NCBI RefSeq assembly: GCF_001640805.2
Contig: NC_066851.1
Span: forward strand, 3,584,196 to 3,648,195
Reading direction: 5' to 3'
DNA from: Lates calcarifer
Taxonomy: Eukaryota > Chordata > Actinopteri > Centropomidae
Length of the DNA: 64,000 nt
In this document: positions 27,183 through 40,235 of the stretch, in pieces
Numbering within the stretch: the stretch's first letter is position 1
Layout of the letters: each line of letters opens with the position of its first letter
Notes under the pieces: model-generated
Seen by the model: the letters and a program-made list of their open reading frames with translations, nothing else
What the model was told of the DNA's origin: nothing
The model's database searches: none
Made by a program: the position numbers and the translations under genes

Positions 27183-28314
27183 GCTTCGGTGGCAATGTTG
27201 AGCTACAGCATGCCAAGCTGGAGGTACCTTTGTGTGAGTGTGTGCGCTTGTGTGTGTGTGTGAGTGTGCATGCTGCGCCTGCTGTCATCCCGGGGTAAAG
27301 CCTCAGGACACATAGGGTCATGTGACAGACAGCCCTATCTATCTATCTGCAGACTGCATCATTGGTATTCTGGGTAGACACAGGCAGGGGTGGGGTGGGG
27401 TGGTTAGGTGGTGGGCAGTGGAAGGAAGGAGAGAGAGAGGAGGAAAAGAGAGAGTGAGTGAGGAAAAAGACAGAGAGAGGGATTTTGTGAGGAGACAACT
27501 AGAGAAGAAATAGAGAAGAGAACAATAGAGCTCATCAGTGCATTGAGACCTGGGTGCAATCAGGCACACACACACACACACACACAAATGAGTGTGTATT
27601 TGTACACTGTATGCAGACCTGTGTACTTTGTAGAATGCCTGCGCATGCACACAAACTTCACCTCAGTTATTGATCAGTCATGGTAAATGCCGTATATGTA
27701 CACACACACACACACACACAGGGATGTCCTTGCAAATCCTTAAGGGAGATCTGATATGAATAATGAGAAGGACAACGCCATGAGGACTAAATGCTGGAAA
27801 ATGTCATCAACAGCAACACAAAAGGAGCTATTTCATTAGCTGGAGTAGTGCTGTTCAACACAGCATCAGTTTAGCATAGCTTAGGGTTAAACTCCCATCT
27901 GATGTGATAAAAGACAGCTAACCTTCAAAGACTCTTTGCCATCTTTAATACTGCATTGATACTGTGAACTGCTGCTTTCATTTGATCCTGCTGTCTGTCT
28001 AGTGACTGTATATGCCTGCTCTGTAAATAAGCATTCTGCCTTCATTGGCCACATGCAAAGGTATCAGTTCACCAACCAAAGCCCAGGATCTAATATCATT
28101 TGCCAGCAAAACATTCAAATCTGCTTATATCAAAATTTCTGTGGACAAGTGGAGGAATGAGTGATGACTGAGGAGGTGTTATTATTAGTCTGTATGGTCA
28201 ATCGCCAGACGACATTGCTTGCATTTGTATGTATGTAATGACTGTCTCAAGGTTAAAGATTCTAGGTGCACTTTAAAATGGTTTTATTAAGGGATGCATC
28301 ACATTTATAATATT

Positions 28315-28440
28315 AAACCCTGTTTATACCTGGCATCAACATGTATTGGGTGATCTGATCACAAGTGGACAGCTCTACGTGGTCAGTCCACATCTCCACA
28401 TGCATCTTGAGTGACCACTTGTGATTAGATCTCTCTTTCC
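28315..28440. mobile_element. palindromic MITE-like repeat fragment
   Basis: The segment from aaaccctgtttatacctggc onward resembles a dispersed fish repeat. It contains an imperfect inverted pair: gatctgatcacaagtgg (28353-28369) and ccacttgtgattagatc (28415-28431), 16 of 17 pairing. No target-site duplication is clear, so it is probably a fragment. The family name is not known to me with certainty. Confidence 0.5.
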
Positions 28441-29737
28441 CAAATAAACACGTGCAGCATGCACAACACACACAGGACAAACCGACTTCACTAGGAGACT
28501 GCTCACTTGAATAAGATCGATTACTGAAGAATTCTAAAACACAAGATGTACTTGGGACCTAACAATGAACATCAATCAGATTACCACCAACAAACAGTGC
28601 AGAGCCTTCTAATTCTCTTGAAGCCTTTTGAGTGGGTTTGGGGCTTAATAGCATTTTATCAGATCTGAATTAGAGCCCAAAAACAGTGTGCACATTAGCC
28701 AATAAGTAATAAGAAATTTCAGTACAGAAATGCCACAGAAACTTTAGGTAGTTTAGAGTGATGCCATTATATAGCTATTTTATTTTATGTAGTAGTCCAT
28801 TTAAGAGGACCAACAGATTCATTTTTCACCTATAGAACGTCCCATTCAGTACATATCAGTACATACAAATATAATGGATACTTATTGGAAATGTTTATAT
28901 TGTGAATTTATGTTAAAAAAGTTTTTTTTTTTTAATTTACCAATGTATCAATAACTGATTTTTTTAACATCTCAAATATTAAATGTCAGTCTTGAATGGG
29001 TTGGGTAATAATGTCAGCTGTATCAAAACTGCTTATATGAATCCACTCAAATCCTGTATCTAGTATTTGGGTTCACATTTCACAATAATGTTAGTAGCAC
29101 ACAGAATAGACCTGACCAGACAATAGTCATGTTTTAGTTTGGGCTTTCAGCAAGTCAATCACAAAATAAACCTGAATTACCTACTGTTAATATAATCTTC
29201 CAGTGACATTTTTTGTCATTCTAACCAGTGAGAAAGTCAGTGCTGGCCAAAATATGAGAAGCTTACCACCTGGAATATTTTGTCCTATGGTCTTAAACAG
29301 GACAGGACAAAAAGCAGCTTATCATAGTGTGAAATGTCACCCTTGTAGAATGCTAGCTGCATTAAGCAGTTGTAGTTTTCATTGGTTCATGAATCTTTAT
29401 TAAGTGATAGAACTCAGTGTCACTTGCTCTATTGTGCCTAAATTATTTTCCTGTTCATTCTCTAATTATCATTCATTCACCTATACAAGAAAAATGTTGT
29501 GTCAAAACCTGGACAGGTCCCCACACTACCAGTGTAGAGAGAATCTTAAACACTCCCTCATGGTCATCATGGCTCACAACAGTGAGCATGAATAGTGTAG
29601 TTTTCTATAGGCAGAGGTGCCATACAGCTCTGTTTTCCTGTGGCTATTTCAAGTCTTTGCTGTCTCACTCCTCGACCTTGGTGTTCTATAGCTGCTGGGG
29701 ATGAGAGATGGTGTTAACACTTCTAAAGGCGTAAATC

Positions 29738-29739
<2 letters not shown>

Positions 29740-29780
<41 letters not shown>

Positions 29781-29919
29781 CCCCGTCTTGAACCTCCACC
29801 ACCACCACCACACTTTTCCTCACTGCAATGTTGTTCTCTTCACTCGCTATCTGTGTTGAGAGGTGATTGGAGTCTTCCCAGTCTGATAATGGGCCACATA
29901 AACACACTCACACACACAC

Positions 29920-29971
<52 letters not shown>

Positions 29972-30065
29972 TTTTACAGCCACAGAGCAGAGAGAGAGAA
30001 AGAGACTCATCAAGTAATTAAGGCCCTGGCTCTCCCTTGGAAATTAAAGGAATGGCCCTTTGCTC

Positions 30066-30127
<62 letters not shown>

Positions 30128-30140
30128 GTCTCTGTCTCTC
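29740..30140 (+). repeat. cluster of (TC)n, (CA)n and (TC)n microsatellites
   Basis: TC run at 29740-29776, CA run at about 29902-29969 and TC run at about 30068-30140, within 400 bp. The frames that cross them are low-complexity artefacts. Confidence 0.95.
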
Positions 30141-30369
30141 CCTCTCTTCCACTTCCTGCTGGGCTGATTGCTGTCTGGCTTCTCTCCTCACCTGAGTATT
30201 TCACTCTCTCTCCCAGGCAGCCAACCCATAGTGCATTGTGCTGGTGATTACCCCACTGTGGGTAATTGCGGCGGCGGTTCGCTCGATGTTATTTCCCCCA
30301 CACTCTGCCCTTACAGAGGAGTAGGCACCTCCTTTGAGAAAGAAGAGGGGTGGAGGGGTGCACTTTTAG

Positions 30370-30370
<1 letters not shown>

Positions 30371-30405
<35 letters not shown>
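30371..30405 (+). repeat. (TG)n microsatellite
   Basis: An uninterrupted TG run directly upstream of the compound array at 30472. Confidence 0.95.
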
Positions 30406-30407
<2 letters not shown>

Positions 30408-30466
30408 CTTATTGGGAGGGGCAAGCTAATAATGAGTGCACTGCATGTGTTCTGATGTGCATTTTA

Positions 30467-30471
<5 letters not shown>

Positions 30472-30534
<63 letters not shown>

Positions 30535-30540
30535 GTACAT

Positions 30541-30598
<58 letters not shown>

Positions 30599-30606
30599 GT
30601 GCGCGC
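30472..30606 (+). repeat. compound microsatellite (AC)n(AT)n(GT)n
   Basis: An (AC) run passes through an (AT) core with an internal TAC interruption into a long (GT) run. The arms are complementary, so the array is one large potential hairpin or cruciform. Confidence 0.95.
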
Positions 30607-31058
30607 ACTTTCCTTCTAGAGAAGGCTTATCCAGACTGCTTGCGTGGACACTGTTCGTGTTTGTGAGCACGGTGCAGCACAGCAGGTCATGCACATGGTC
30701 AGTTCCATCTCTCACGTCCTTGAAGAGAAAAGCAGGTCAGAAAACTGCTTTTACCTTTGCTCAGTCTTCCTCTTTGATAGGAGCAGGAAAGTCCTAAAGA
30801 GCCGGCCCACTTCACTGCCTGACAGCTTCTTTCACCCTTGAACCTCAGTGTCTCAGACAACACCGCTGTGTCCAAAGATAGCTTTGTGAGAGGGATTCAG
30901 CCCATAGACAGTTTCATGTTTTTAGCTGTCGCAACAAGAGATCACCCAACAGCTAAAATATGATATGTGTTGATTTAATACAGTTGGCTTCATGGTTACT
31001 GCTGCTTGTGCCCATATATAGACTTACCTCTAGCCCACTGTTAGCTGGCTTGAACCCT

Positions 31059-31120
31059 TAGACTTAGACTTAGACAGTCTTTATTGATCCCTTTGGGATG
31101 ACTCCCTCAGGGAAATTAAG
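31059..31120. mobile_element. non-LTR retrotransposon (LINE) 3'-end fragment
   Basis: A short tandem run of TTAGAC followed by tctttattgatccctttggg and ctccctcagggaaatt is a motif that recurs widely in teleost LINE 3' tails. It is only a truncated tail, with no reverse transcriptase frame beside it. Confidence 0.5.
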
Positions 31121-33364
31121 TAACCCAACAACTCTTAATAAGATCAGTAGGTATAGAAAACAGAAGGATGGATGGATCACAGTAGGCAGTGTGACAAAAT
31201 CAGAAGTGGCAAACCCAGTCTGCTTTTTTTTTTTCTTTTTACCAAAGCAACTCTGTAGTTTAATTGTTGAATTTCATGCTTGTCTGTATGTGTGTATGTG
31301 CTCACTACCCAAACTATTTCATAGGCTGATACTATTTACTGGTGGTAGATATCTCATTTTTGTGAAGTAAAGTCACCAATGGAGAGCTTGACTTTGGAGG
31401 TAGTCGGCTTTAAACTAGAATGAAACCCAGCAGATTGCATACCTCCACCAAGGCTAAAGCTGGTCCCACAAATAAACACAGTACAAAAACAAAGTTAACT
31501 ACCGTTTGCTTTTATTAAATGTAACAAGGCTACTATGCAACCTATCTCACTAGTAATGCAGAAGAAAAAATACCCACATATTACTGTCTTTTTCCCATTT
31601 ATTGCATTTTATGTGGATGTGAATGACATCATTTCAACCATGTTTTCTCAGGTAAGGGTAAAACAGTATTTTCAGTCAGTTTGTAATGAATGTCACATCA
31701 TCATTGCTACATATTGTATACACTAGGACAATATTTCCAGCCTGTATCTGTCAGGTATAGTTACAAAATTCATTGATATATAACGCATTAATATTATAAT
31801 CTATTAAGTACACTGATATGTAAATATTACATTCTTTGCTTTGCAAATGACAAATGCATGGACCATGTCAATTATATCAAAAAGTAAATATGAAGGGTAC
31901 CAACATGTTACAGTGTATTTAACCTTTGATGAGTATAGATTTCCAAAGTCCCATTTCCCATCACAGACAGCCATAGATAGGGTGTGAGCTCATCACAACC
32001 AGGTCTCTTTAATCAAATGAAGACAATAAGATTACAGAAGTGGCCAAATCTAGTCTGTCTAATATTAATATAGGCTAATAAGGAGACAATGGTATGAGGC
32101 TTCGTTATGAATTGCCTATTAAATACAGGTGTGTTCACTTTTACTCTCTTTCATGCAGAGAGCAGTCATTGGTTACTAGGAATGGAGGGTAATTAATCAG
32201 TAAGCCAATATCTTGACAGTATTCATTCAGGAGGGGAGTTGCAACAGACAGTTCTCTGCATGGAGGTTATTTAAGTTTTACTTTTTAAATCTATGCCATT
32301 ACTGACATTAAAGAAGCTGCATGCATTGAAACTGGTCACTTGCACTTTATCAATAAAGTGAAATGTGTGCTCCTGTACTTTACATGGGTTCAGTCACTGA
32401 ACTGTTTTCAGTAAACTGTCCTGAGAGCTGTTTGTGGAGGGGCGTAAGTGCGAAAGATTCCTTCAACATCCCCTAAAACTGTGTTTCACATGCTTTCTGT
32501 TGTGTTTTTCTCTCGACTTGCTAGAGGATTTGCTGGAAGAAATCCTGCAATATAAACGTTGTCTAGATGCAGGGTCATGGGATTTCTTGGTTGGTTTCTG
32601 TGGTATCACTGTTTTGACAGTGTGGCCAGTGTAATGCCTCAGTGGATTTCAAGGTTTGGGGTGGTTTAGTTCAGGGATATAGTGGATCTGGTCTTTTTTA
32701 TAAACTGAAAACCTTTTGAATTACTAACCTCTGTACTGTCTGGGCATAGAGATGACACAGACACTCTGAGCAATCTAAAATGACAAAAAATAGTTATGGA
32801 TCATGGTAACTGATCTGTTTAGGTCAAAATAGCCTGTTTGAATTAGAAGTGATACTGTATATGTGCTGTTGTCTGTTACAGCGATTAGTCCAGTACAGTG
32901 GAAGCAGTCACTTCCACAGAGCAGTGTGAGGAGAAATGGATGGAGGTGCCAGCTGGCTTTATTACCAGACCAATCCCATCTCCTGCTCTGTAGCTAATCA
33001 GACCTGCTAACAAACAGACCATCACCAGTTCTCATCACCAAGTTATGTTGTTCTCTACATGCACACTATCATTCCCCTTTCTCACTTCACCATTTGTTTC
33101 CCTGAGAACGTGGCTTTTGGACATATTGACTCGCAGTACCTTTGGGGTTATAAATTATTTATTTACATACGTAAATAGAAAAGGGTAGCTTGTAGGATCT
33201 TCCATATGCAGTGGGGGAAAGACTAAAGAATATACAGCGGTCCTCCTCTCACCATCAAAATCCATTGGACACATGTAGATATACTCTGAGAATGCCAGTT
33301 TCATCTACAGCGTGGGGACATTCAGGCCAAGAAATCGTAGCTGCTTCTTCACCTCCACTGTGTC

Positions 33365-33367
<3 letters not shown>

Positions 33368-33425
<58 letters not shown>

Positions 33426-33588
33426 AAGAGGCAATGAACAGGCACGGAAAAGAACACAGGATATGGAACAGAGAGAGGGAGAGCAATAGAGAGAGAGAGA
33501 TTTAATCTCCTCTCTGCCTGTATACATATCTGCTAGAATGTAGGTCAGGCAGCCCCAGTCACTCTCAGAGCCTGGGAGAAGGAGATTG

Positions 33589-33646
<58 letters not shown>
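33368..33646 (+). repeat. two long (TG)n microsatellites
   Basis: Uninterrupted TG runs at 33368-33423 and 33590-33646, 167 bp apart, with a GA-rich spacer. Confidence 0.95.
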
Positions 33647-33649
<3 letters not shown>

Positions 33650-33902
33650 CACATCACATGAATAAAGCATGTGTCTCTCTTGTAATATGTGCTTATTTGT
33701 GTGTGCCCCTGTGTCCTCATGTGCCGTATGTGTGTTTCTGTGAGTGACGGGTGTGATTTTTTTAATGTGTGTGTGTATGTCTAAAACGCCTGTCATGTAC
33801 AGTGCGTGTCATAGAACATGTCACAGCGGACATCACAATCCCTTTTCCATACTGCCATGTATGTAACCATACAAAAGGGTTTTCATCACAGTGTTTGTAT
33901 AT

Positions 33903-33911
33903 ATGTGTGTG

Positions 33912-33943
<32 letters not shown>

Positions 33944-34106
33944 AGTGTGTGCCAGAGCAGCCAGTCTTCCTGGGCTGTTTACAGTTTGCACCCTGGCTTT
34001 GATAGATATAGGAGCCCAGTAAAGGGCAGGAATGGTCCTCTCCTTTTCTCCAAGGAATAGATTGCAAGAATATCACACAGCCACACACACACACACACAC
34101 ACACAC
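33903..34106 (+). repeat. (GT)n and (CA)n microsatellites
   Basis: GT run at about 33903-33951, CA run at about 34081-34106. The two are complementary and 130 bp apart. Confidence 0.9.
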
Positions 34107-34312
34107 TTGTAGAATTCTGGGTTGAGAAGATGTCTACCAGTTCTTGGTCATACATATTTTTATCCTTGTAACAAAGGGGAAGAGTAAGATAGGTTATGAA
34201 TGTCCGTGTATGTGAGACTTGAGATCCTTTGTGTGTTTGCTCTGTCTGTCACTGTCCTTGGTGCTGAAACAGACTAGCAGGACAAACCCAGGACTAGAAC
34301 ACCACCCCCCCC

Positions 34313-34509
34313 ACACACACACACACACACACACTCACACACTCAAAATACACAGCCCCAGCATATTGTATTGTTGTATTGTATCTTTTTCTGTTTTTTC
34401 TGTTAGACTCTTTCCATTTGTCATTGTCCTCTGTCCTTTTTTCACACACACACATATATATATACACACACACTCACATCCGCAAACACACACACACACA
34501 CACACACAC
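34313..34509 (+). repeat. (CA)n runs with a central (TA)n
   Basis: CA runs at about 34313-34335 and 34485-34509, with cacacacatatatatataca at about 34444-34466. Confidence 0.9.
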
Positions 34510-35133
34510 CAGGGGAATGTGGGCTGTGTCCCGATGAAGAGTCAGAGAGCTGTGATTTGTCATCAGCCTCCACATGAAGACCTTCATCAGAGGACAGACC
34601 CATCACTTACACCCTGATTATAATGACCAAGGGGCCAAGGCTCAGCATGTGTGTGTGGTTGGGGGGTGCTTGTATTTTATGACGTAGAAGCAGGTGGAAT
34701 TAGGCAGAAGATCTGCCAGAAATCATTCATAAAATCGACATTGGATTTTGTCAAATCCACTGAAAAGCCATAGGAATGCAAAGTTACACATTTTTACATA
34801 CACAGTATACTAGAGACCCATGGCCAAATTCATTTTAAATTGCTGCCAACTTTTTTTCTGAATGAAAATGCTTTTAGGGTGCACCAGTGGCTTTAATCTT
34901 ACACAAACCATCTCTTGACACTATTTTCAAAAAACACGAAAGACAGCAGGACTGTAGTTGTAAAATGAAAATATAGTTTGAGTGGCCCATTGTTTCACAT
35001 TAGGGTTTTGTGTTAATAGCCCTTTTCAAAGTTGTTTGCGCTATCCCCTTACAACATACTCGTTTCTAGCTTGGCCAGACTTATTATTCACACTACAAAG
35101 GAAGTGGAAAGAAAAAGTGGAAAGCAGAGGGGT

Positions 35134-35180
35134 GTGTGGTGTGTGTGTGGTGTGTGTGTGTGTGTGGTGTGTGTGTGTGA
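35134..35180 (+). repeat. GTGTGG/TG repeat
   Basis: TG runs broken regularly by GG (gtgtgtgtggtgtgtgtg). Confidence 0.85.
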
Positions 35181-35739
35181 GGAAGAGTAGAAAAAGACCC
35201 CCTGCTGGTTCAAAGTAAAGTCCGCTTATGCACATGCACATAACCACCACCGCTCCTTTTACATAACACACAACAGGCTCTCTGAACACTCACTGTATAT
35301 GCCCATGGTTGTGTTTGTCCTGAGGGACCAGCTATTGTTATGATTTAAGCTGCTTTGAGATAGGTTGGGAATGACTGTGGTGTGTGTGTGTATGTGTTAT
35401 GGGCCATCTGGTGAGCTCCCTATGGGGGCCCTCATTCTTTGTGATGGTCCCTATACACCATCAGCACCTCATCTGTTCTCTCCCATACATTCTCTCAATT
35501 AGCAGCACCGGATGGAAGGAAACAAAGACGGGCAGGGTACACAGGCAGTGTCTGAGTGCACATTTTCACTCACACTTCCATCTCTTTTTATCTCTGTCTT
35601 TACCTCTTTCTGTGTCTCAGGTTATTTCACCTTTTTTTTGACGGAGTGGGACCCCCTTAACTCACTCCTCTCCCATCTTCCTCCACTCTCCCTCCCATTT
35701 TCTCTCCTCCTCTAACTCAGCGAAGGATGGAGAGCTGAG

Positions 35740-35935
35740 GAGAGAAATCATGAAGGCAGGCACGGATCATTAGCTATATTTGTCCCCACTTCCTGCAGAA
35801 GATGATAGATCTAGCTAATTACCCCATGTTGCCAAGCCTATCGCACACGACAAGCGGCCGTTGTTATGGCGGAAATCAACGTTGCCGCATAGCTGATGCT
35901 ATATGACTATTCATGAGCCTGGAGTCAAAGGAGAA
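35740..35935. promoter_or_regulatory. candidate conserved noncoding block before UTR exon
   Basis: Complex sequence with CpGs (gcacacgacaagcggccg, tggcggaaatcaacgttgcc) and tagctaattacc, directly upstream of the candidate UTR exon. It could be an enhancer or a proximal promoter. Confidence 0.2.
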
Positions 35936-36035
35936 GAGGAAATTTCAAGTCCTGTCATGGCTGTATGTGAATGTGATTGTTCTGGAAATGATTTTAATGA
36001 TGTATGTTCTCCATCTTCTTCTTCCCTCTTTGTAG

Positions 36036-36149
36036 AAAATGAGTTTGGAGGAGACGTGGTGAACCGTTCCACTCCAGCTGAACGTCTTTAGGTCACAGTG
36101 GAAGCAGACGTCTGGACCAAAGAGCTGTCTCAACCCCAAACCATTTCAG
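36036..36149 (+). other. candidate noncoding 5'UTR exon of the myt1l-like gene
   Basis: A 114-nt segment bounded by a strong acceptor (ccatcttcttcttccctctttgtag) and a donor CAG|GTAGAG, 5.3 kb upstream of the start-codon exon. It has no long open frame, but it holds one short upstream ORF, ATG AGT TTG GAG GAG ACG TGG TGA (seven codons), which could damp translation. The sequence has a balanced, complex composition unlike the surrounding AT-rich intron, which suggests constraint. MYT1L genes in mammals have several 5'UTR exons before the coding ATG exon, and the ATG here sits at the first base of its exon, so such exons must exist. Assignment to this transcript is inference. Confidence 0.45.
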
Positions 36150-37231
36150 GTAGAGTTTAGTATATCCTGTTTTCACACCTAGCCCAGTTCAAAACTTATA
36201 TTTTGTTTAATCATATTTTCATTTTGCTGGTTCTGATGCAGATTTGCATTATAAATCTAAATTGTGCCATTTTCTATTGGCACTTTTTTTCCATAATGTT
36301 TTATTAATTTCTAAAACAGAAACATTATAAATGAGAACTTGACAGCATCAATATAAAAACCATGCTGCACATTGCACAGCAAAATAAAATACATTTTAAA
36401 AAGAATAGAACAAAAACAGTGCCATAGTGTTCTAGAGAAAAGTAGGGATAAAACAATTAGTAGACCAGGCAACAGAGAGGTTAAGGAGGTAATTGTCTCT
36501 TTATCACTCTCTTTATTGTCTTAAATTGACTGACAGGAGAACACCCGCTACACAAAGATCCCCAACAGTTTTAACTCCTCTTGTGTGTCAGACATACAGC
36601 AGATCATCTTTGGCCAGGAGTGAAAGAATTAATTAGTGGTAGAAGCTCAGATGAAAAGTTTTCACAGCCTGCCTGTTTGGTAGTACGAAATCTTTTTTTT
36701 TTTAATGCTTTAAGTCATGTTTTTTCTCTTGTCCTTTTAATAGACAATTTCAGTTCTTGAAAACCATGTTCAAACATGAACTAGTACAAACCAGTTTTTA
36801 AAGACTCCTGACACAACTGACCTTCAATAGCAGTTTAATTTATTCTACTCCCTAAATAATGAATGTAGTTCTCAAAGATAAAATATTTTACATACAAGGC
36901 AATAGAGCTGAATAAAACTGAAATTTTTGAAGGAAAAAGTATTCACCCTGAGATCCACTTATAGTAATATAGAGGCTATATGGAAATCATTTAAATTATG
37001 AATACACCTCTGTTCAAATCCTGGACTGTACCAGCACTGTCATCACTGGACCAACTGATAAATTGTTGTATTGTATTCAGATCATGGCTTTTCTCACTCC
37101 ATTTTAAAGCCCTGCACAGCTGCCGTCACCCACTTGCTATTTACCATACTAGTTAGGAATCACTCTCCAGATTTTAGTCTCTCTTTCTGTCTCTGTCACC
37201 TCACTCTCTTTCTCACTCTGGCTGTCCCTCT

Positions 37232-37250
37232 CTCTCTCTCTCTCTCTCTC
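37232..37250 (+). repeat. (CT)n short microsatellite
   Basis: CT run; a TG run follows at about 37456-37500. Confidence 0.85.
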
Positions 37251-39178
37251 AGCGCCCACTCAGATGCTATCTCTACAGCCCTTCACACTAATTCAGATGC
37301 ACTTAGCTTCGGTTTGGCACGCATGTTTACTGTCACTAGATGATGCATGGCGTAAATACGTATTTGCAGTGAAATACGATAATGCCAGCGCTAGTTTTGT
37401 TGGCTCCCTATTGCCACACTGTACAGAATACCAATGTGAAGAGTGTGAGCGGCATGTGTGTGTGTGTGTGTGTGTGTATGTGTGCACATGTGCATGTGTG
37501 GTAGAGGGTTGGGTTGGGCGCCATATGCCTGAAACGCATTCTCCCAAAACTTCAAGGTGAAAACAAAGGGGAACTGATAACGATGTGAATTGTTGTGACA
37601 GATGTCTGAGCACCCCCCCTCCATCACCACCACCAAAACAATAAACACACATACACACACACACATACAAAATGCTTGTTTTATGTCTCAGTGCATATTA
37701 CAGTAATCGCTGCATTACTTATCATGTTTCATTCAGTAATATCCCAATTCTTTTCTATCAAACAGCAAGAAGCCTCCTCAATTTGTCTGTGTCTGATGGC
37801 ATCCCTGTGTCATATATAATGATGAAGACACACTAATAACAACAGGCACAGACACTTTTATCTCCAAAGCAGAGAATTTACATATCATTTTTGTACTGAC
37901 GTCGACCGTACAATCAATACCAACACAAACACAGTTGGAATTTGGGCAGCTGCGTTTTCCAATATGTGAGCTGAATAAAAAGTTTCGCCGCATTCCACAT
38001 TGCATTCACAACGTGCATATATTTTCAAAGGGGTCCAATCTTCAATGAGAATATAGCTTTGTGCTGAATTAAACACTTGTGTTTATAGGCTTAGATGGTG
38101 TGCATTTGAAATGGGATGCAGCCTGCTCTTCGTGCAGACATTTCATCCCCGACCTTGTGTATTTTGAAAGTGAATAAAATCCTTACACAATATATGCTGC
38201 AAAATATGCCACATGGATTTAAAATGGATGCAAATTACATAACATGGAAAGACTTTCTGTCACACACATCTAGAGGCAAAGAATAGTAAACAGGAATATG
38301 AGGTACATGGTTTTATACCTATTGAATGCCAATGGGGGTCATGTGTGAAATAAAATGATAAATTACACGTTACATACAAGTGAAGTACCTACAGTACTCA
38401 ACACAGAGGTTATCCTACAAAACAATCAGTGAAATATTGCCTCACCTTTTTGGTATGATCCTTGTAAAATTGTATAAATGAAATTATATTACATTATTAT
38501 CAGCCAAATGAATGTCAGCCCCATTTCATCTTATTTTTATTTGAGTGACAGGTCACACTACTCCGCTGTTATATACTGTAACTCAAAGGAGAATTGAATG
38601 GACAGTAAGACCATGTTTTGTTATACAATCAGTAATTTAAATTCTAGTTAAAATTGCTGGTTGTGCAGTAATAGGAAAATATGCAGAAATTTGAAGTTTG
38701 CATTATTATATGTGTTTGCTTAGCCAATCTAAACTTTTGAAGCTGGGATGAACGTGACTCTGGTTATTCATTGGGGCCTATAATACCATTGATCCAGGGT
38801 CTAATTGAGACACAGACAGAGAAGGAGCGAGCCTCTTCCTAATCCTCAATAAGCAGGCTAACCTTCATTACAGCCGTGACATTTTCCCATGGGGTGCTAA
38901 GAGAGAGAAAAAGCCAGACAGAATATGAAGGGCTCTCCAACATATGGCGAGCTGCAGAGGCGTGCATGCTTCCTGGGTCCAACTCTCATGAGGAGCCTTG
39001 AGGGAAGGAAGCGGAGGCGACAAGACTTACACTGCTTCTGCCGTTATTGTTACTGTTGTTTTATTCTGCTGCTGGATTCGCTTGTTGTTGACACTGTGTT
39101 CAGTGCTGATGCAGGCCTCGCTTAAAACCGGGGGCCCTCAGAGAGAGTCTGACAGCTTCAGATAGGCTCTGTTAGTAT

Positions 39179-39206
39179 TTGTGTGTGTGTGTGTGTGTGT
39201 GTGTGC
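39179..39206 (+). repeat. (TG)n microsatellite
   Basis: Uninterrupted TG run of about 28 bp. Confidence 0.9.
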
Positions 39207-40133
39207 ACTTCCTCTAAACATGCATTTAAACAAGTCAGTCTCATATTTTAGTCCACAGTGGGTATTTTTCTTTTAACCGGGGGAGCATTCTGCAAGCAGG
39301 TTGGCTTTTGCTCTTGTTTTCAATATTTCATTCATTTTATTTTCAAACCTCTAGTCAGTATTTTCAAACCAGGCAGCTGACTCCAGTAGGTTAAAGTTCT
39401 ACAAAGAGATTGTTTTCATATATCTACTTAATTGTGATCATCAGCAGCATCGTCAAATAAACAAATGGTTTTTTCTATCAGAAATAATTTATTCCCAGTA
39501 CACATTAAAGCTACTGCAGCTTAAACACTGTGATACGAACGCTGTTGCAACGTTTTGCATCTCTAACGGCAGCAAAAGCCATTTTTTAAAGAAGTGGAAC
39601 AGGAACAGTACCTTCTACACAGACTAAGAAAAGCACCACCAATAGAAACTGAAACTTTAAAATTCTTGAACAGTCCCACCCATGCTGTGTGACTGACAAG
39701 CGATCTGCTTATTTCAGGGCAAAAATGACAGCAGTGAGCACATAGCAACTAAAATGAAGGAAAAAAGGTAGAAAGAGACATCTCAAAGTTTAGATTTAAA
39801 GATGAATTGATACTTGAATTACTCAATCAAGTGAGTAAGAGGTTGTCTTTTGCATCAAAGGACAGAAATATTTAGGGCTATAATGTTTGTGCCCTAATTT
39901 TTTTTAGATGTAGAGGAGTCAATGTGCTGAGGAAATCTACAACATTATTTCTCTTCTACTTTGAAGTGGATTACACTGAGGGGATGCTATCACTCCTGCT
40001 CATTGTGCAGATTGTTCCAGAGAGGCTTTGATTAAACAAAACAATGTTGAGTCCAATGGGAGACACCCAGCAAGAGGAGAGGGACCTGCTCACATGGCTA
40101 CCTCAGAAACATTCACATACATTACACATACAA

Positions 40134-40184
40134 ACACACACACACACACACACACATGCACACGCACGCGCACATGCACACGCA

Positions 40185-40232
<48 letters not shown>
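40134..40232 (+). repeat. (CA)n array with nested 18-bp GC-containing tandem unit
   Basis: Inside the CA run the unit atgcacacgcacgcgcac occurs twice in tandem (about 40156-40191). The whole tract alternates purine and pyrimidine. Confidence 0.9.

Positions 40233-40235
<3 letters not shown>

Larger units (their letters stand above)
25461..36035. other. noncoding stretch between hAT MITE and candidate UTR exon
   Basis: Holds the MITE-like repeat, the LINE tail and the densest microsatellite cluster of the window (26.8-35.2 kb). No coding exon was recognised. Confidence 0.6.
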
